Shown here: in pieces, positions 18,312-25,354 of the stretch
How the letters are laid out: each line of letters starts with the position of its first letter
Position numbering within the stretch: position 1 is the first letter of the stretch
Origin: an uncultured Clostridia bacterium
GTDB taxonomy: Bacteria; Bacillota; Clostridia; Oscillospirales; Acutalibacteraceae
Direction of reading: 5' to 3'
Length of the DNA: 57,925 nucleotides
Assembly: GCA_947589485.1 (NCBI GenBank)
Contig: CANQBK010000003.1
Coordinates: forward strand, 1-57,925
Made by a program: the position numbers and the translations under genes
Notes under the pieces: generated by a model
Seen by the model: only the letters and a program-made list of their open reading frames with translations
Told to the model about the DNA's origin: nothing
The model's database searches: none

Positions 18312-19538
18312 TCAAACGACCTGAAATATATAAAATTTCAGATAATCGGTTTCCGGTACGTTCCATAAAATGGGGTGGTCCGGTCCCTGACGGCGAGCCT
18401 CGACCTGCCTAAGCGAAACGTGAGCGTCAAACGCCGCACTTCTCAGCATACTTCGGAACAAATCGTCGCTCATAAAATGCGAGCATGAACAAGTTGCGAG
18501 GTAACCGCCCCTTGGCAGGAGCTTCATAGCCCTAAGATTTATTTCCTTATAGCCCCTCATTGCTCTGTCAACGGTCGAGCGCGACTTTGTAAATGCGGGA
18601 GGGTCAAGTATCACAAAATCATACTTTTCCTCCTTTGGAATATTCGGCAAAAGGTCAAACACGTTCGCCGTTTTATATGAAATTTTATCCGTAAAGCCGT
18701 TCAGCTCCGCATTTCTCTTTGCCATTTCTATTGCATCGCCGGATATGTCAACGGCACAAACGGACTCTGCGCCGCCTGCAATCGCATTAAACGCAAACGA
18801 ACCCGTATGGGTAAAACAGTCGAGCACCCTTTTGCCCTTTGAAATTTTTGACACGGCAAGCCTGTTGTATTTTTGGTCCAGAAAAAAACCTGTCTTTTGA
18901 CCGTTTTCAAAGTCAACATTATATTTTATTCCGTTTTCGGTTATAACCGTTGAGGTCGAGTCGGGCAGCGGCACACCGTCAATGTGATAAAATCCCTCGT
19001 TCTGTTCCAGACCCTCAAGCTCCCGTATCTCTTGGTCGTTGCGTTCGTATATACCCTTTATGTCCATACCGTCCTCATTCAGCACCTTATAAAGCAATGG
19101 GAAAACGGTATCCTTTCTTTTTTCGATTCCGAGCGACAGTGTTTGAGCAACAAGAATATCGTTAAACTTATCAACGGTCAGACCCGGAAACGTATCCGCC
19201 TCTCCAAAAATAACTCTGCAGCAATTAAGGTCATCACCCATAACCGTTTTTCTGTAATCCCACGCATAGCGCACACGCCGTTCAAAAAAAGCGACGTCAA
19301 ACTTATCATTTGTGTTGGTTGAAATTATCCTTACCCTGATTTTTGAATGGCTGTTGTAAAATCCTGTTCCCAGGTATCTTCCCTTTTGAGATGTTACGTC
19401 AACCAGCTCTCCGTCAACCAAAATCCCGTCGACCTCACAAATTTCGCCGCTGTATATCCACGGATGTCCTCCCAAAATGCTTACTTCGGCTTTGTGTGAA
19501 ACACGAACCACCGCCAAACCTCTGTTTTTAAAAGCCAT
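18312..19538 (-). CDS. Class I SAM-dependent rRNA methyltransferase, RlmI-like
   Basis: 408-aa protein with an N-terminal PUA RNA-binding domain (about 1-75), a central domain, and a Rossmann methyltransferase domain with DCFTHTGSFAFNA (SAM loop) and the catalytic-type LDPPAFTKSR. This architecture matches RlmI, which makes m5C1962 in 23S rRNA in E. coli; the later CSCSHFMSDDLF motif also fits. Target site in this organism is inferred. GGGTGA precedes the ATG. It is followed closely by the antiporter gene. Confidence 0.92.
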   Translation of the reverse strand: MAFKNRGLAVVRVSHKAEVSILGGHPWIYSGEICEVDGILVDGELVDVTSQKGRYLGTGFYNSHSKIRVRIISTNTNDKFDVAFFERRVRYAWDYRKTVMGDDLNCCRVIFGEADTFPGLTVDKFNDILVAQTLSLGIEKRKDTVFPLLYKVLNEDGMDIKGIYERNDQEIRELEGLEQNEGFYHIDGVPLPDSTSTVITENGIKYNVDFENGQKTGFFLDQKYNRLAVSKISKGKRVLDCFTHTGSFAFNAIAGGAESVCAVDISGDAIEMAKRNAELNGFTDKISYKTANVFDLLPNIPKEEKYDFVILDPPAFTKSRSTVDRAMRGYKEINLRAMKLLPRGGYLATCSCSHFMSDDLFRSMLRSAAFDAHVSLRQVEARRQGPDHPILWNVPETDYLKFYIFQVV

Positions 19539-19569
19539 ATATTCACCCGCTTTATAAAATCATTATTAA

Positions 19570-19596
19570 GGGGTCCACTCCGTCAAAGTGAACCCC
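19570..19596. other. Hairpin upstream of the RlmI-like gene
   Basis: GGGGTcCACT pairs with AGTGaACCCC (10 positions; the single mismatch is G-U on the minus strand) around a 7-nt loop. Minus-strand flanks are only mildly T-rich. It resembles the terminator hairpin at 26799-26836 in outer stem and CCGT loop. It could be a leader hairpin of the RlmI-like gene. No gene is visible in 19600-19920, which is AT-rich. Confidence 0.45.
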
Positions 19597-19922
19597 GTTG
19601 TTCCGTCTTAAAAAATTACGGAACATATTTTAGCATATTTTGTCGTATATGTAAAGAAAAAAATATAAATCCGTTTATATTTATGTTGAAATAACAGATT
19701 TTTTTCTCAAATGATTTTACACTTTGGCAACATTTAAAGCCTATGATACACCTGATTTAACAGAAGTTAAGAAAAAGATATACTTATTTATAATAAAGAC
19801 AAAAAGATTTAAAAAATTTTCAACGGCTTTTTAAATGGTGTACAAAACAAAATTTATATATAAAATTTTATTTCTATTTTGAAATATATTTTTAAATTTC
19901 ACAAAATTTTCATTATTTTTTC

Positions 19923-20110
19923 TTGACAGCCATAAAAACCTATGATAAAATCGCAATAATGTCAATGACGGACAAAACAGCAATAACAACCCGTTGTTTA
20001 ATCTGCCTCCGCTCGGTACGGCAAAAGCCGGTTTGATATGCGGTATCCTTTCAATTATATCCGTTTTTTTGTGCTCGTATGCTCCGGATATAAATGTCCT
20101 TATTACCTGA
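19923..20110 (+). pseudogene. Relic of a paralogue of the Q/P/Y-rich membrane protein
   Basis: A promoter-like TTGACA-N17-TAAAAT (19923-19951) leads straight into a 54-codon open frame (19949-20110) without start codon or RBS. Its reading NNVNDGQNSNNNP matches the Asn/Gln start of the gene at 20264, and PPLGTAKAGLICGILSI matches the second membrane helix region PPSSMAKAGLICGIISV. The Q/P/Y tract and first helix are missing. This looks like a duplicate that suffered two deletions, one between promoter and codon 4 and one of the middle. It is followed by its own terminator, as in the intact copy. Confidence 0.75.
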
Positions 20111-20134
20111 TATAACATAAAATCTTATATTTTC

Positions 20135-20172
20135 AAAGTATATTCCTCTTTTTTTGGAATATACTTTTTATT
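20135..20172 (+). terminator. Terminator behind the relic
   Basis: Perfect 12-bp stem (20135-20146 with 20156-20167) and a T-rich tail. It has the same central ATATTCC/GGAATAT stem as the terminator after the intact paralogue. Confidence 0.85.
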
Positions 20173-20206
20173 TTGCAGTTTTTTGCAATTTTTTAGATGT
20201 TTTTTC

Positions 20207-20235
20207 TTGACAATAATTAAAAACTGTGTTAGAAT
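20207..20235 (+). promoter_or_regulatory. Promoter of the Q/P/Y-rich gene
   Basis: Consensus TTGACA (20207-20212), 17-bp spacer and TAGAAT (20230-20235); start codon at 20264 with CGGAGGG RBS. Confidence 0.8.
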
Positions 20236-20263
20236 TTCAGTAAAAAACGGAGGGTATAAAAAT

Positions 20264-20830
20264 ATGAATAACAATTATAACAACGGTAATAACGGGCAAA
20301 ACAACAATAACAATTCTCAACCGTATATACCGCAGCAACAGTTTGAAAAGCCGCAGCCACAACAACCACAACAGCAGCCGTACCAACAGCCGCAGCAGCA
20401 ACCATATCAACAGCCGCAGCAGCAACCGTACCAACAGCAGCCGTACCAACAGCCGCAGCAGCAACAATACCAACAGCCGCAGCAACAACCGTACCAACAG
20501 CAACCATACCAACAGCAACAATTTAATCAGTTCCCGCAGGGTCCTAAGGATCCCGGTAAATCTCTTGCCATCGCCGGAATGGTATGCGGAATTTGTGGAC
20601 TTGTATTTTCATCTATATATATCGGTCTTGCCTCAAGTATCGTTGGCATAATTCTTTCACGTTTGTCAATGAAGAAAACTGCCGAAGCAGGCTTCCCCCC
20701 GTCAAGTATGGCTAAAGCCGGATTAATATGCGGTATAATTTCAGTTTCCTTGGGTATTGTGGTTGCAATTATTTGCACTTCCTGCTATTGCACTGCTTTG
20801 TCACCGTTGACCTATTATAGTTATTATTAA
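20264..20830 (+). CDS. Q/P/Y-rich two-helix membrane protein (DUF4190-like)
   Basis: 188-aa protein. Residues 1-25 are Asn-rich. Residues 26-92 are a low-complexity tract of repeated QQPYQQPQQ units encoded by tandem CAGCCGCAGCAGCAACC-like DNA repeats. Two glycine-rich hydrophobic helices follow (about 100-122 and 145-170), joined by a short loop and resembling the DUF4190 two-helix fold. Proline/glutamine-rich tails on such proteins are common in Gram-positives and are presumed cytoplasmic. Function is unknown. It has its own promoter and terminator and a partly deleted copy just upstream. Repeat length may vary between strains. Confidence 0.85.
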   Translation: MNNNYNNGNNGQNNNNNSQPYIPQQQFEKPQPQQPQQQPYQQPQQQPYQQPQQQPYQQQPYQQPQQQQYQQPQQQPYQQQPYQQQQFNQFPQGPKDPGKSLAIAGMVCGICGLVFSSIYIGLASSIVGIILSRLSMKKTAEAGFPPSSMAKAGLICGIISVSLGIVVAIICTSCYCTALSPLTYYSYY

Positions 20831-20848
20831 TATTCAAATACAATTTTT

Positions 20849-20884
20849 AGGGATATTCCTTATTTTGGGAATATCCCTTTTTTA
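20849..20884 (+). terminator. Terminator of the Q/P/Y-rich gene
   Basis: Perfect 11-bp stem AGGGATATTCC/GGAATATCCCT with TTTTTT immediately after, 18 bp past the stop codon. Confidence 0.9.
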
Positions 20885-20934
20885 CGTTTTAGAAACAAAA
20901 CACATAAAACATTAAAACATTTAGAAAAAATATC

Positions 20935-20993
20935 TTGACACATTTGGTTAGATATGTTAAACTCATATTCGGTTAGAGATATATAACCGAATA
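20935..20993 (+). promoter_or_regulatory. Promoter with operator-like dyads for DUF2325-DUF3793
   Basis: TTGACA (20935-20940), 17-bp spacer, TAAACT (20958-20963). A perfect 10-bp inverted repeat TATTCGGTTA/TAACCGAATA (20966-20975 and 20984-20993) lies on the expected transcription start. A related motif, GGTTAGATATGTTAAAC (20946-20962), fills the spacer and recurs at 13 of 17 positions in the promoter of the HMA gene. This is the layout of a repressor-controlled promoter. A DtxR/MntR- or Fur-type metal regulator is my inference. Confidence 0.65.
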
Positions 20994-21036
20994 AATATAC
21001 CTGCTTTACAAATAATATTATAGGAGTGAATAATAA

Positions 21037-21315
21037 ATGAGTCTTGTTATAGTCGGAGGAAATGAGTGTATGGTAAGGGAATACATTAATCTTTGCAGTA
21101 AATATAACTGCAAAGCAAAGGTATACCCGAAAATGAGCCGAGGACTTCAAAATATCGGTAATCCCGACCTTATGGTTCTTTTTACCAATACAGTATCCCA
21201 TAAAATGATAAGGTGCGCCCTCAGCGGTGCAAAAAGTATGGGTGTTCCTGTTGTAAGGTCGCATAGCGGCTCCAAAAACGCCCTTAAAAATATTCTTGAT
21301 ACATATATTAAATAA
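21037..21315 (+). CDS. DUF2325 domain protein
   Basis: 92-aa protein of the DUF2325 family: SLVIVGGNECMVREY at the start, a Rossmann-like alternation, then DLMVLFTNTVSHKMIRCAL and GVPVVRSHSGSKNAL. Function is unknown. In Clostridia, members often sit near iron-uptake or flavodoxin genes (from memory). Here it is the first gene of a probable unit with DUF3793 (13-bp gap) behind a dyad-bearing promoter. GGAGTG precedes the ATG. Confidence 0.88.
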   Translation: MSLVIVGGNECMVREYINLCSKYNCKAKVYPKMSRGLQNIGNPDLMVLFTNTVSHKMIRCALSGAKSMGVPVVRSHSGSKNALKNILDTYIK

Positions 21316-21328
21316 AGGGGTGATAGTT

Positions 21329-21880
21329 ATGTCGGACGATATTATTGCAAAATACTGTTCTCCCACAATAATCGGGATTAAAACGGGAAATATGTTTACC
21401 TATTGTTTTGAAAATGATAACGACAGAAAGAGCAATATACGTCGGCTTAACAAGGAGCTTAACTGCAAGGGACTTAAAGTAGTTACGCTGAAACAAACCG
21501 ACAATAAAAGCCTGATATATATTTTTCGTCCGTCAAGATTAAAAAAGGATTTGGAAAACGATACCGCAAAAAAACTCTTGGAGCATTTCGGATACGGAAG
21601 TACCTCTTGCGGAAGATGTATTGCAAGGCTTATAACAAGAATTAAAAATACTGATGACTTCCCACACGAAATAGGGCTGTTTTTGGGCTATCCTCCCGAT
21701 GATGTTTGCGGATTTATACAAAATAAGGCGGCAAACTACAAATACTGCGGTTTTTGGAAGGTTTACCGTGACGAATACAAGGCAATTGAAACATTTGAAA
21801 AATACAAAAAGTGTACAAGGCTCTGCCGTTCGTTAATTGCCAAAGGCAAATCGGTGGAACAGCTTGCGTTTATATGCTGA
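21329..21880 (+). CDS. DUF3793 family protein
   Basis: 183-aa protein matching the DUF3793 family. It shows IIGIKTGNMFTYCFEN, RRLNKELNCKGLK, a cysteine pair in YGSTSCGRCIARL, and LFLGYPPDDVCGFIQNKA followed by KYCGFWKVYRDE. The role is unknown. In Clostridia the family tends to occur with flavodoxins and ferrous-iron transport genes (from memory), and here a flavodoxin follows 198 bp later. ATG at 21329 has AAGGGG at 8 nt; the frame start at 21296 overlaps DUF2325 and is rejected. Seven cysteines in a short protein suggest metal or redox chemistry, which is inference. Confidence 0.85.
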   Translation: MSDDIIAKYCSPTIIGIKTGNMFTYCFENDNDRKSNIRRLNKELNCKGLKVVTLKQTDNKSLIYIFRPSRLKKDLENDTAKKLLEHFGYGSTSCGRCIARLITRIKNTDDFPHEIGLFLGYPPDDVCGFIQNKAANYKYCGFWKVYRDEYKAIETFEKYKKCTRLCRSLIAKGKSVEQLAFIC

Positions 21881-22078
21881 TTATCGGTTTTAATTTCAAA
21901 AACGGTATCTGCATTTCGGACGGTTACGGCTTTATGCAATTAAACCGTAAAAATTAAAATCGTTATCAATAGACCAAAAACAAAATGAGTAATTTTAAAC
22001 TACAAATGTTGATTTAAACATTAAAAATATATTTTGTTTTTGGAACCATAAATTTAATATACGAAAGGACAGAAAAAA

Positions 22079-22504
22079 ATGAGTAAAATTGCGGTCGTTT
22101 ATTGGAGCGGAACAGGAAATACGGAAATGATGGCAAATGCGGTTTGTGAGGGAATTGAAGAGGCAGGTTCAACAGCGGAGCTTTTTACGGCGGCGGATTT
22201 CAGCCCCGATAAAGCGGCAGAATTTGACGGAATAGCGTTCGGCTGTTCGGCAATGGGTTCGGAGGAACTCGAAGAAAGCGAATTTGAACCTATGTTCTCC
22301 GCGTGCGAACCGATACTTAAAGGCAAAAAAATTGCACTTTTCGGTTCATACGGATGGGGTGACGGAGAATGGATGCGCAGTTGGGAAGAAAGGACTTCAA
22401 AATGCGGAGCAGTTATGGCGTATGACAGTGTAATATGCAACGAAGCTCCCGACGACGAAGGCGTTACCGCTTGTAAAAAACTCGGAGCGGCACTTTGCAT
22501 ATAA
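22079..22504 (+). CDS. Flavodoxin
   Basis: 141-aa short-chain flavodoxin that carries electrons through bound FMN. The phosphate-binding loop is WSGTGNTEMMA (about residues 8-18). The isoalloxazine loops are FGCSAMGSEELEES (about 57-70) and FGSYGWGDGEWM (about 87-98). Flavodoxins often replace ferredoxin under iron limitation, which fits the putative metal-controlled genes just upstream. AAAGGA precedes the ATG. The 198-bp gap before it contains a weak 6-bp dyad (22005-22022, AATGTT/AACATT), so it may have its own promoter. Confidence 0.93.
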   Translation: MSKIAVVYWSGTGNTEMMANAVCEGIEEAGSTAELFTAADFSPDKAAEFDGIAFGCSAMGSEELEESEFEPMFSACEPILKGKKIALFGSYGWGDGEWMRSWEERTSKCGAVMAYDSVICNEAPDDEGVTACKKLGAALCI

Positions 22505-22588
22505 ATACATAAAAACATTTTTATACTATTTCCGTCAAAGTAATTTTGTTGTAACTTAGCTTATAATTATTTCTCTGAAAATAAAATC

Positions 22589-22629
22589 AAAAACATCACC
22601 TGTATATACAAATTACGGGTGATGTTTTT
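22589..22629. terminator. Bidirectional terminator between flavodoxin and HMA gene
   Basis: Perfect 12-bp stem (22589-22600 with 22618-22629: AAAAACATCACC/GGTGATGTTTTT) between convergent genes. On the minus side it overlaps the stop codon of the HMA gene. Confidence 0.85.
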
Positions 22630-22909
22630 ATTTACGGAAAATTGTCAATAGCTTTTTATCTTTTAAACAGACCAAAACCTTTTTATTGTAGATTTCACTT
22701 TCATATTTTTTTATTTTATATCCGTCCTTTTCTATAACGGGTGCCAAACTTTCCTTTGATATTTCACTTTCGGACAGTATTTCCGTTATCCCCTTTTTAT
22801 AAGAGGAAACCACTTTTTTTACTTTAAAAGCATTTCTTACTGCATTGTTGATATGCGATTCACACATTCCGCACATCATTCCGTCAATATGCACTATTAT
22901 TTTATACAT
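22628..22909 (-). CDS. Heavy-metal-associated (HMA) domain protein
   Basis: 93-aa protein whose first 65 residues fit the HMA fold. The metal-binding motif is GMMCGMCESH at residues 10-19 (MxCxxC). The C-terminal 28 residues (about 66-93) are a lysine-rich extension not typical of CopZ chaperones. It probably binds a soft or transition metal; identity is unknown, and no P-type ATPase is nearby. GGGGG precedes the ATG. It faces the flavodoxin group across a shared terminator, and its promoter carries the same 17-bp motif as the DUF2325 promoter. Confidence 0.82.
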   Translation of the reverse strand: MYKIIVHIDGMMCGMCESHINNAVRNAFKVKKVVSSYKKGITEILSESEISKESLAPVIEKDGYKIKKYESEIYNKKVLVCLKDKKLLTIFRK

Positions 22910-22929
22910 AAATATACCCCCAAAATCAA

Positions 22930-22980
22930 GTTCAATGTATCTAACTACTTTATTTTAACCTTTAATTATTATTTTGTCAA
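22930..22980 (-). promoter_or_regulatory. Promoter and operator-like motif of the HMA gene
   Basis: On the minus strand TTGACA (plus 22975-22980) and TAAAAT (plus 22952-22957) are spaced by 17 bp. Just downstream AGTTAGATACATTGAAC (plus 22930-22946) matches GGTTAGATATGTTAAAC of the DUF2325 promoter at 13 of 17 positions, suggesting one shared regulator. Confidence 0.6.
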
Positions 22981-23002
22981 CAACCTTTTAACTTTGGATT
23001 AC

Positions 23003-23400
23003 ATTAACCTATGCCGCGTAAGATAATATCATTGAAAATGACAGTTAAGGGCGTTGCCCTTAAAAACCCACCAAAGGCTCTGCCTTTGGAATCCGCAAGC
23101 CTTTGAAAAGGCTTGAGCGAAACTTTTAATTATGGATACATTAACTAACGCCGCGCGAATGTACTTATCGCTCTCAGTACGAGCGAACGGAGTGAGCGAC
23201 AGCGCGAATCGAGAGCGCAGGCACTGCGCCTTGAGCGAAACTTTTGATTATGGATACATTAACTTATTGCGCGCGAATGTACTTATCTCTTGCAATACGA
23301 GCGAACGGAGTGAGCGACTTCGCGAATCGACAGCGCAGGCACTGCGCCGCGAATTGAGAGCGCAGGCACTGCGCCGCGAACGGAGTGAGCGATAATGCTT
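23003..23400. repeat. Modular hairpin repeat, locus B
   Basis: This locus holds most of the modules in order: TTAAGGGC hairpin (23045-23063), CCAAAGGC/GCCTTTGG (23071-23089), CAAGCCTTT/AAAGGCTTG with 2-nt loop (23096-23115), then two tandem 118-bp units (23115-23232 and 23233-23350). Each unit has an AAACTTTT...ATGGATACATTAAC segment, a GTACTTATC segment, GAGCGAACGGAGTGAGCGA, and a GCGCAG-GCA-CTGCGC hairpin (23215-23229; 23333-23347). A third GCGCAG hairpin is at 23360-23374. It lies between the HMA promoter and the 3' end of the decarboxylase gene. No gene is supported in this gap. Confidence 0.88.
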
Positions 23401-23442
23401 AATAAAATACATATATTGTGGGTATAATATATATCGTGCAAT

Positions 23443-23483
23443 AAAAAACGGTAAGCCCGCCCTTTATAAAGACAAGCTCACCG
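23443..23483 (-). terminator. Terminator of the decarboxylase gene
   Basis: On the minus strand a 13-pair stem with several G-U pairs (CGGTGAGC... to ...GCTTACCG) is followed by TTTTTT. It lies 28 bp past the stop codon. Confidence 0.7.
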
Positions 23484-23510
23484 AAAAATATCAATATATA
23501 AAATTCGCCG

Positions 23511-24770
23511 TTATTTCAGTACGTCCCAATAACCGTCAAGCGTTGCAAAATAATCGTCAACCGTTTCCGCACGCCGAATTTCAACAACCGAGCCGTCCTC
23601 CCTAAGAAGAAGCTCCGCCGACTTCAGCTTACCGTTATAATTGTATCCCATAGCAAAACCGTGAGCGCCCGTATCGTGTATTACAAGTATATCTCCCATA
23701 TCAATCTTTGGAAGATGACGGTCAATGGCAAACTTATCGTTATTTTCACAAAGCGAACCCGTTATGTCATATATTTGGTCACACGGTTCGTTTTCTTTGC
23801 CTAAAACGGTAATGTGATGATACGCACCGTACATCGCCGGACGCATAAGGTTTACGGCACAAGCGTCTACACCTATATATTCCTTGTAAATGTGCTTTTC
23901 GTGAATCGCCTTTGTAACAAGGTGACCGAAAGGCGCAAGCATAAAACGTCCAAGCTCTGTATAAATCCTTACATCGCCCATACCTGCCGGAACAAGAATT
24001 TCGTCAAACGCTTTATGGACGCCTTCGCCTATTGCCATAATATCGTTAGGTTCCTTATCCGGAGTGTACGGAACTCCAACACCGCCCGAAAGATTTATAA
24101 ATCCGATATTTACGCCTGTTTCCTCTTTTAGCTCAACGGCTAACTTGAACAGAATACCCGCAAGCGTGGGGTAATATTCGTTTGAAACCGTATTGCTCGC
24201 AAGAAACGAATGTATACCAAATTCCTTTACGCCAAGTGATTTTAAACGGATAAACGCTTCCTTTATCTGCTCCCTTGTCATACCGTACTTTGCGTCCCCC
24301 GGATTATCCATAATTGTCGTTGAAATCGAAAACTTTCCTCCGGGATTAAAACGACAGCAAACCGTTTCGGGTATGCCGCAGGTTCTTTCAAGCATATCAA
24401 TATGTGTAATATCGTCAAGATTAATTATTGCACCGATTTTTCCGGCAAATTCAAACTCACTGTCCGGAGTATCATTTGACGAAAACATTATTTCGTCGCC
24501 TTTAAAACCGCATTTATTACTCATAAGTAATTCGGAATAAGAGGAACAGTCGGTACCGCAACCCTCCTCACCGAGTATTTTAAGAATTGTCGGATTAGGG
24601 GTGGCTTTAACTGCAAAATATTCTTTAAAACCCTTGTTCCAAGAAAATGCCTGTTTCAGTTTTCGTGCATTTTCGCGAATGCCTTTTTCGTCATATATGT
24701 GAAACGGCGTTGGATATTTCTTTATTATTTCTTCTGCCTTTTCTTTGGTAATAAACGGTTTTTTTTCCAT
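23511..24770 (-). CDS. lysA: Diaminopimelate decarboxylase-like PLP enzyme
   Basis: 419-aa fold-type III (alanine-racemase-like barrel) decarboxylase. The PLP lysine is K55 in EYFAVKATPNP. The glycine-rich phosphate loop is in INLSGGVGVPY, and the C-terminal substrate region has ITGSLCENNDKFA in place of the usual CES-GD. The family decarboxylates meso-diaminopimelate to lysine. The divergence of the CES-GD box and the lack of lysine genes nearby leave room for a related amino-acid decarboxylase. It has its own consensus promoter and terminator, and no lysine riboswitch is visible in the short leader. Confidence 0.85.
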   Translation of the reverse strand: MEKKPFITKEKAEEIIKKYPTPFHIYDEKGIRENARKLKQAFSWNKGFKEYFAVKATPNPTILKILGEEGCGTDCSSYSELLMSNKCGFKGDEIMFSSNDTPDSEFEFAGKIGAIINLDDITHIDMLERTCGIPETVCCRFNPGGKFSISTTIMDNPGDAKYGMTREQIKEAFIRLKSLGVKEFGIHSFLASNTVSNEYYPTLAGILFKLAVELKEETGVNIGFINLSGGVGVPYTPDKEPNDIMAIGEGVHKAFDEILVPAGMGDVRIYTELGRFMLAPFGHLVTKAIHEKHIYKEYIGVDACAVNLMRPAMYGAYHHITVLGKENEPCDQIYDITGSLCENNDKFAIDRHLPKIDMGDILVIHDTGAHGFAMGYNYNGKLKSAELLLREDGSVVEIRRAETVDDYFATLDGYWDVLK

Positions 24771-24803
24771 ATTTCAATCCTCCAAACTGAAAAATACCAA
24801 TTT

Positions 24804-24833
24804 ATTGTACAACAAAAAAGTACGATTTGTCAA
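24804..24833 (-). promoter_or_regulatory. Promoter of the decarboxylase gene
   Basis: On the minus strand TTGACA (plus 24828-24833) and TACAAT (plus 24804-24809) are spaced by 18 bp, about 35 bp upstream of the start codon. Confidence 0.7.
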
Positions 24834-24835
24834 CT

Positions 24836-24868
24836 GTTGTGCAGATTTTGACTTAAAATATGCACAAC
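24836..24868. promoter_or_regulatory. Inverted repeat in the divergent lysA-DUF5658 region
   Basis: Perfect 8-bp inverted repeat GTTGTGCA/TGCACAAC with a 17-bp spacer, just upstream of the decarboxylase -35 and before the DUF5658 gene. Its place suggests an operator serving both directions. The regulator is unknown. Confidence 0.5.
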
Positions 24869-24929
24869 TTCGTTAAAATCCCCAAAATAAAATGTGTAAA
24901 CACAAGCAATGATAAAGAAAGGAAATTGT

Positions 24930-25283
24930 ATGAGAAAAATTTTAACTTTGCTTACCGTAAAAAACAAATATGATTATCGGCTTTTGTCCCTTTACGCACT
25001 TAATGTAACGGATTATATTTTTACTTTGATACTTCTGTCAAGCGGTTTGTTTGTGGAGGCAAACCCCATAATGAGTACACCTATAAACGGTTTTGGCGGG
25101 TTTGCTCTTAAATGTATACTGCCGCTTATACTTTTGACATATCTTCACATACGGTTTTGCATAAGCACCCCAAAGCACCCCAAAACCACACGGTTTTTGC
25201 TCAATTCTATCCTTGTGTACTATACGGCGATTAACGTATTTCATATATTTTGGCTTATCTGCCTGGCGGTTTCCGTTTTATAA
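24930..25283 (+). CDS. DUF5658-like membrane protein
   Basis: 117-aa protein with three to four hydrophobic helices. The segment ALNVTDYIFTLILLSSG followed by EANPIMSTPI matches the DUF5658 pattern (a helix with an aspartate, then an EANP motif). Function is unknown. ATG at 24930 has AAAGGA at 7 nt; the earlier in-frame ATG at 24909 lacks an RBS. It precedes the uracil-DNA glycosylase gene by 71 bp, in which GGAGG is visible. Confidence 0.78.
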   Translation: MRKILTLLTVKNKYDYRLLSLYALNVTDYIFTLILLSSGLFVEANPIMSTPINGFGGFALKCILPLILLTYLHIRFCISTPKHPKTTRFLLNSILVYYTAINVFHIFWLICLAVSVL

Positions 25284-25354
25284 TAATTTATCTCCTTGTT
25301 TCAAAATTGTAAATATGTTAAAATGTAAACAACATTAAAATAACGGAGGTAAAT

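Noticed and set aside
20229..20521. Two minus-strand open frames of about 90 codons
   Set aside because: They are antisense readings of the Q/P/Y-coding repeats (valine/alanine- or leucine-rich low complexity) with no RBS.
23132..23395. 87-codon open frame through repeat locus B
   Set aside because: It consists of repeat modules read in different frames (118-bp period), is serine/glutamate/arginine-rich without a domain, and has no RBS.
23003..23400. Possible CRISPR array
   Set aside because: Repeats are of several types, directly abut each other, and lack regular unique spacers; no cas genes are near.
24771..24803. Lysine riboswitch upstream of the decarboxylase gene
   Set aside because: The leader between the promoter and the start is only about 30 nt.
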